From an uncultured Litorilinea sp. (GTDB lineage Bacteria > Chloroflexota > Anaerolineae > Caldilineales > Caldilineaceae): a stretch of DNA of 8,791 nt. Under the pieces are notes generated by a model. That model saw only the letters and a list, made by a program, of their open reading frames with translations. It had not been told where the DNA came from and made no database searches. The stretch's first letter is position 1. Every line of letters begins with the position of its first letter. Location of the stretch: the NCBI GenBank assembly GCA_946885925.1, contig CAMPHP010000086.1, positions 1 to 8,791 on the forward strand, written 5' to 3'. Positions 4,505 through 8,791 of this stretch are shown here, piece after piece. The translations under genes were made by a program, and so were the position numbers.

Positions 4505-7500
4505 ATGAGCGAATTGGTTCGCATCATCACATCGGCAGACCCGGCGCAGCGCAATCGCAGCCTCGATTCTGTCTGCCGCGCGATGGACGCGGCGGCACTG
4601 CTAAGAGAGTGTACCGCGCTCGATCACTTCCGCCGCAGCAGCGATAATCTCTATGAGCGAGTGCGCGCCCTCTTTTTCCTCTATGCCATCTACCGTTTTC
4701 ATCTGCCGCGGGTGCTGGATGAACGAGCCCCCGGCTTGCTCCCCTTTGAGGGCTATACCCATCTGCTCAAGCGTCGTTTTGAGGAGGCAATTGATCTCTT
4801 TTTGCAGGCGCAGGCGCAACAAGGCGGGCCGACGGACGCTATCGCCAGTGCGCTGGCATCAGCCTATCACGCGCTAGGCTTCCAGACACTCGCCGACCAG
4901 GTGCGGCGCAGTGTGCGCTCGGTGCGCGGCAACCAGTGGATGTTTCGCATCGGCCATCCTGCCGATCACCCGTTGCGTGTGCGCCGCGAGCTTTATGCGC
5001 CAGAAGTGCGCGTCAACAATCTCTTTCCCATCCTGCACGAATCTACTCCTGTCCGGCTTGATTTAAGTCACAGTGGGTGGAGTGATATCTTCTTTCTGGG
5101 TATGGATTTTCCCGAAGGGGCGCGCGTGCTCAATATCTCTGTGGATTTGAGCGTGCAGGGAAGTGGTAGCCCGCGCCCGCCTATCGAGAGCTTTTTTCGC
5201 GTGATCGACCAGCCTGTACTGCGCTTGGTCAGTGTGGACTTGGGGGCAAGTGCCGAGATTACCACCTTGGTCGAGGTCTTTGACTTTGCCAAAGATTACC
5301 TGGGCTTGCTCAAGGCAGCGGTGATTGCCGCGGGCATTGTGCCACCGGGGATGGAGGGGGCAGAGCAGCCCTTGCGCGATTTGTTGGCGCGGCTGGTGGG
5401 GCCAGGCTATGGCATTGAGATTGTCAGCCAGGTCAACGGCATCCCCAAGGGGTCGCGTCTGGCGGTCTCTACGAATCTACTGGCCTCGCTCATCTCTGTC
5501 TGTATGCGCGCCACGGGGCAGACACGTTCGCTGACAGGTGCGCTAAGCGAGGATGAGCGGCGTATGGTGGCGGCGCGGGCCATCCTGGGCGAGTGGCTGG
5601 GCGGCTCTGGAGGCGGCTGGCAAGATTCGGGTGGTGTATGGCCCGGAATCAAGGTCATTCAGGGCGTCGAAGCGGGCGAGGATGACCCAGAATATAGCAT
5701 AAGCCGCGGGCGGTTGTTGCCCAACCACCGCATCTTGACGATGGATGATGTCTCTGTCGAGACACGCCAACGGTTGCAAGAGAGCCTGGTCATGGTGCAT
5801 GGCGGCATGGCCCAAGATGTGGGGCCGATTCTGGAGATGGTGACGGAGAAGTATTTGCTGCGTGCCGAGGCAGAATGGCGCGGGCGGCAAGAAGCCATTC
5901 GCCTCTTTGATGATATTGTGGCGCATCTTCATGCAGGAGATCTGGCAGCAGTGGGGGCAGCAACGCATCGCAACTTCCACGGGCCGATTCAGGCGATCAT
6001 TCCTTGGGCCAGCAATCTCTATACAGAGAAGTTGATCCAGCAAGTGCAAGCCAGCTATGGCAAGGACTTTTGGGGCTTTTGGATGATGGGCGGTATGGCT
6101 GGGGGTGGCATGGGCTTTATCTTTGACCCCAAGGTAAAGCCGCGCGCCCAGGCCGGTATGCTGGCGATCATGCACGAAACCAAGCGCCAGTTGGAGACCG
6201 CTGTTCCCTTTGCGATGGAACCGGTCGTCTATGACTTTGCGATCAACGAACAAGGTACATGGGCCGAGTTGCTTACTGGTGAGGAAGCGTTGATGCCTCC
6301 TGGCTATTACACGCTGACCGTACCTGCTTTGCTGCGTACGGAACAGCGCAGCCTGAGCGCCTTCCGTCGTGCCGAGCTAGATCGCTTTGGCGTTGCCAGC
6401 CGCACCGATCCGCGCTTGGGGGGTATGGTACAGGCACTGTTCGACCGGCTATTGCCCTCCAGTGAGAGCCAAAACGGGGAAGAACAGAACTTGGCCGCGC
6501 TTCTGGATCGCTATGGCTTTGACCGGGTGCAACATGAGCAAATCCGCTCAGACTTGCGTTCGGGGCGCATTGGTCTTGCCCAAAATCGCTTGCCGGTTAG
6601 CAGTCGCCTGGAAGATGTGGAGCCAGAGGATGTCGTTGACCTAAGCCATGCGTTGGATGACCCCCGCTATACAGATGCGCGTGCTGTTGGACTCGATGCC
6701 CTGGCCGCGGGCAAGGTGGCGGTGGTGACATTGGCGGGTGGCGCTGGCTCGCGCTGGACGCAAGGCGCAGGGGTGGTCAAGGCGCTACATCCCTTTGCTC
6801 GCCTGGGTGGGCAGCATCGCACCTTTTTGGAGGTACATCTTGCCAAAAGCCGCCGCACGAGCCAACTCACAGGCACGCCGCTGCCCCATATGATCACCAC
6901 TAGCTATGTAACCCATGACGCTATTGCCGGGCATCTGGCCGCGGCAGAGAATTATGGGTATGAGGGGCCGCTCTATCTCTCACAGGGGCGTACTATCGGG
7001 TTGCGATTGGTGCCGATGGCGCGCGATCTGCGCTTTGCCTGGGAGGAGATGCCGCAGCAGTTGCTCGATGAGCAGGCACAAAAGGTGCAAGACAGCCTGC
7101 ACGCCGCGCTGATTGGCTGGGCACAACAAGCAGGGGAGGGCAGCGATTACACCGACAACGTACCCCAGCAATGCCTGCATCCTGTAGGTCACTGGTATGA
7201 AGTCCCCAACTTGCTACGCAATGGAGTATTGGCCGAGTTGCTGGCTGCACAGCCCCAACTGCAAACCTTGATGATCCACAATGTCGATACGCTGGGCGCA
7301 GATGTAGACCCAGTGGTGTTGGGCCAGCATCTAGAAAGCGGTGCAGCCTGGACGAGCGAGGTGATTACGCGGCGCATTGATGACCGTGGCGGTGGTTTGG
7401 CACGCGTGGATGGTCATGTACGCCTGGTGGAGGGGCTGGCGTTACCGCGTGAGGAAATTGAGTTCGCCCTCTCCTACTACAATACCGGCACGTCGTGGGT

Positions 7501-7849
7501 AAATATTGATGCGCTGTTGGATGTCTTTCGGTTGAAGCGGAGTGACCTGAGCGACAGCGCCAAGGTTTCGGCAGCCGTGCGCCGGGTGGCGGCGCGTATG
7601 CCCACTTATATTACGCTCAAAGATGTAAAGAAGCGTTGGGGTAAGGGGCAGGAGGATATTTTCCCCGTGGCACAGTTTGGGAAGCTTTGGGGTGATATGA
7701 CAGCCTTGCCTGAGTTGAAGTGTGGCTTTGTGGTAGCTCCACGCCCGCGCGGGCAGCAACTCAAAGAGGTTGCCCAGCTAGATGGCTGGTTGCGTGACGG
7801 ATCTGCGGCCTATGTGGAACAGCTTTGTTTGTGGCAGGAATGCAGATGA
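4505..7849 (+). CDS. Fused GHMP sugar-1-kinase and UDPGP-type pyrophosphorylase
   Basis: 1114 residues in three parts. Residues 1-170 are a mainly helical region I do not recognise. Residues 180-560 match GHMP sugar kinases of the fucokinase/HddA type: R184-L-D-L then G191-W-S-D, N210 and R224-P-P-I; second motif P314-K-G-S-R-L-A-V-S322-T; G369-GGWQD374-SGG with a candidate catalytic Asp374; and the glycine-rich third motif [10 protein letters not shown] (529-538). Residues 660-1090 match the eukaryote-like UDPGP/UAP pyrophosphorylases: LAGGAGSRW (743-751), candidate catalytic K759, M796-[16 protein letters not shown] (895-901), [12 protein letters not shown] (925-936) and [13 protein letters not shown] (990-1002). 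The expected reaction is sugar plus ATP to sugar 1-phosphate, then plus NTP to NDP-sugar. Bacteroides FKP has the opposite order (pyrophosphorylase first) and a different pyrophosphorylase. Substrate and nucleotide are unknown. A GGAAGG/TAGG site (4490-4499) precedes ATG 4505. Confidence 0.85.
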   Translation: MSELVRIITSADPAQRNRSLDSVCRAMDAAALLRECTALDHFRRSSDNLYERVRALFFLYAIYRFHLPRVLDERAPGLLPFEGYTHLLKRRFEEAIDLFLQAQAQQGGPTDAIASALASAYHALGFQTLADQVRRSVRSVRGNQWMFRIGHPADHPLRVRRELYAPEVRVNNLFPILHESTPVRLDLSHSGWSDIFFLGMDFPEGARVLNISVDLSVQGSGSPRPPIESFFRVIDQPVLRLVSVDLGASAEITTLVEVFDFAKDYLGLLKAAVIAAGIVPPGMEGAEQPLRDLLARLVGPGYGIEIVSQVNGIPKGSRLAVSTNLLASLISVCMRATGQTRSLTGALSEDERRMVAARAILGEWLGGSGGGWQDSGGVWPGIKVIQGVEAGEDDPEYSISRGRLLPNHRILTMDDVSVETRQRLQESLVMVHGGMAQDVGPILEMVTEKYLLRAEAEWRGRQEAIRLFDDIVAHLHAGDLAAVGAATHRNFHGPIQAIIPWASNLYTEKLIQQVQASYGKDFWGFWMMGGMAGGGMGFIFDPKVKPRAQAGMLAIMHETKRQLETAVPFAMEPVVYDFAINEQGTWAELLTGEEALMPPGYYTLTVPALLRTEQRSLSAFRRAELDRFGVASRTDPRLGGMVQALFDRLLPSSESQNGEEQNLAALLDRYGFDRVQHEQIRSDLRSGRIGLAQNRLPVSSRLEDVEPEDVVDLSHALDDPRYTDARAVGLDALAAGKVAVVTLAGGAGSRWTQGAGVVKALHPFARLGGQHRTFLEVHLAKSRRTSQLTGTPLPHMITTSYVTHDAIAGHLAAAENYGYEGPLYLSQGRTIGLRLVPMARDLRFAWEEMPQQLLDEQAQKVQDSLHAALIGWAQQAGEGSDYTDNVPQQCLHPVGHWYEVPNLLRNGVLAELLAAQPQLQTLMIHNVDTLGADVDPVVLGQHLESGAAWTSEVITRRIDDRGGGLARVDGHVRLVEGLALPREEIEFALSYYNTGTSWVNIDALLDVFRLKRSDLSDSAKVSAAVRRVAARMPTYITLKDVKKRWGKGQEDIFPVAQFGKLWGDMTALPELKCGFVVAPRPRGQQLKEVAQLDGWLRDGSAAYVEQLCLWQECR

Positions 7850-7901
7850 TAGCTATGGCGCGTACAGCCGTAAAGAACAGAAACAAGGGGATACGTGCCC
7901 G

Positions 7902-7938
7902 GAGGAAGCCCTATTTAACGTCTGAATAGGGCTTCCTC
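7902..7938. terminator. 14-bp perfect hairpin between convergent genes
   Basis: GAGGAAGCCCTATT (7902-7915) pairs perfectly with its complement at 7925-7938 around a nine-base interval. It lies 52 bases after the stop of the fused enzyme and only 5 bases beyond the uxuA stop on the minus strand. Neither side has a T-run, so it is not a classical intrinsic terminator, but position and symmetry suggest it ends or protects both convergent transcripts. Confidence 0.6.
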
Positions 7939-7943
7939 AAACA

Positions 7944-8791
7944 TTATGCTGCTTTTTCGCGGTTTACCATGTCGAGCATGACGCTCATTTGGCCGAGAGC
8001 GAAGGAACGGCTGCGGTTATTCCAGCCGGAGTCGTTGCTCATCATGGGCACATGGTCATCGAGCAAGAAACCATTGAAGCCAACTTCCTTCAAGGTCTTC
8101 ATCACCTCGTACATGTCCAGGTTGCCTTCGTTGATAAAGGCTTCGCGGAACTTGGGCACTGCCCCCAAGACATCGCGGAAGTGGACGTAGAAGATCTTGC
8201 CTTGGCTGCCAAAGTGGCGAATGGCGGGAAGCACGACATCCGGCCCCATCTCCGACCAGGAGCCGACACAGAAATCGAGACCATGATTTGGGCTGTTGCC
8301 GATCTCCATAGCACGCTTGAAGTTCTCAAAGCTACGCATGACGCGTGCTACACCTGCCAGTTGGGGCACTGGGGGATCATCCGGATGCAGCGCTAGGTGT
8401 ACACCGGCTTCCTCTGCCACGGGCAGGATGGCCTGAATGTAATAGGTATAGTTGTCCCAAATTTCCTCGTCCGAATAGGTGCGCCCGTGTGTCAATGGCG
8501 CATCCTCTACCTCGGCGTAATCGAAAGCAGTCACCTTTGCGCCACCGCGTGCTAGGGCGGTGCTGGAAGTGCGCCATACACCGTCAATCGCCCAGTGATA
8601 GCCAAAGATGGGAATCCCGGCGCGGCCCATGTTGCGGATGGTATTTTGCATGTGTTCGATCTGCTCGTCGCGCCCTGGCAGACCCAACATGGCCTTGATA
8701 TAGAACTTGATCGGCACGTTCTCGATAGCGTTCAGGCGCAGCCCGGCGTCCTCACAAGCGGTGCGCAGCCGTAGCAAGTCCATATACTCCC
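7944..8791 (-). CDS. uxuA: Mannonate dehydratase, N-terminus beyond window
   Basis: Minus strand, stop TAA at 7946-7944, frame open through the window end. The Met at 8783 is probably internal because the frame continues upstream (G-E-Y or similar before it) and the family has roughly 60 more residues there. UxuA (EC 4.2.1.8) dehydrates D-mannonate to 2-keto-3-deoxy-D-gluconate, a cytosolic step of glucuronate catabolism. Counting from Met 8783, family blocks are AIENVPIKFYIKAMLGLPGR (19-38), TIRNMGRAGI (48-57), ALHPDDPP (131-138), DFCVGSWSEMG (170-180), FYVHFRDV (198-205) and LLDDHVPM (240-247). His133, Cys172, His201 and Asp243 fit the known His/Cys/His/Asp metal ligand set, with spacings close to family values. 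It converges on the NDP-sugar operon, so it is not co-transcribed with it. Confident of the family; the precise substrate is inferred. Confidence 0.92.
   Translation of the reverse strand, partial: EYMDLLRLRTACEDAGLRLNAIENVPIKFYIKAMLGLPGRDEQIEHMQNTIRNMGRAGIPIFGYHWAIDGVWRTSSTALARGGAKVTAFDYAEVEDAPLTHGRTYSDEEIWDNYTYYIQAILPVAEEAGVHLALHPDDPPVPQLAGVARVMRSFENFKRAMEIGNSPNHGLDFCVGSWSEMGPDVVLPAIRHFGSQGKIFYVHFRDVLGAVPKFREAFINEGNLDMYEVMKTLKEVGFNGFLLDDHVPMMSNDSGWNNRSRSFALGQMSVMLDMVNREKAA

Noticed and set aside
5543..6253. 236-codon open frame on the minus strand inside the fused enzyme gene
   Set aside because: It is antisense to the well-supported kinase domain, is rich in His, Cys, Pro and Arg as shadow frames are, and has no recognisable motif.
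4505..7849. Naming the fused enzyme as L-fucokinase/GDP-fucose pyrophosphorylase (fkp)
   Set aside because: Domain order is reversed and the pyrophosphorylase is UDPGP-like, so fucose or GDP specificity is not supported by sequence.
7989..8396. 135-codon plus-strand open frame across uxuA
   Set aside because: It lies wholly antisense to conserved metal-ligand blocks of mannonate dehydratase, so it is a shadow.
1..8791. tRNA, rRNA, CRISPR array, insertion sequence or attachment site
   Set aside because: No regularly spaced direct repeats with unique spacers, no transposase or integrase frame, and no tRNA-like fold were noticed on either strand by eye.

Overview
The window looks like part of a chromosome from an uncultured or poorly studied Chloroflexota bacterium (Anaerolineae/Caldilineae type). 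This is an inference from style: a lipoprotein with a long Pro/Ala/Val/Thr linker, a secreted protein built from three repeats carrying a 'WSGTLPATxDY' signature, moderately GC-rich genes with Shine-Dalgarno sites, and carbohydrate metabolism genes. I see no mobile element, CRISPR array, tRNA or rRNA.

Layout. (1) 1-2160: an unidentified reading frame that may be the tail of an upstream gene, then two plus-strand envelope genes, a lipoprotein (191-943) and a three-repeat beta-rich secreted protein (1013-2110), closed by a strong UUCG-tetraloop terminator that probably works in both directions. (2) 2202-2495: a small secreted Ser/Thr/Pro-rich protein on the minus strand, converging on that terminator. 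(3) 2496-2793: a divergent, AT-rich intergenic region (about 31 % GC over 2521-2700) with several inverted and direct repeats, the likely control region for both sides. (4) 2794-7849: a probable three-gene plus-strand operon encoding a short-chain dehydrogenase, a GalU-like nucleotidyltransferase with an altered nucleotide-binding loop, and a 1114-residue protein that joins a GHMP-type sugar-1-kinase to a eukaryote-like UDP-sugar pyrophosphorylase. (5) 7944-8791: mannonate dehydratase (uxuA) on the minus strand, converging on the operon across a 14-bp perfect hairpin and running off the window edge.

How the genes may work together. The most interesting unit is the operon. A GHMP sugar kinase makes a sugar 1-phosphate and a UDPGP-type pyrophosphorylase turns it into an NDP-sugar, so the fused protein has the logic of a free-sugar salvage enzyme. 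It resembles the Bacteroides fucokinase/GDP-fucose pyrophosphorylase (FKP), but the domain order is reversed and the pyrophosphorylase is of another type. The adjacent GalU-like protein would be a second enzyme, or a regulatory paralogue, for the same kind of reaction. The SDR could oxidise or reduce the sugar or an intermediate. Mannonate dehydratase belongs to uronate catabolism, so a hexose or uronic acid theme is possible, but no substrate can be read from the sequence.
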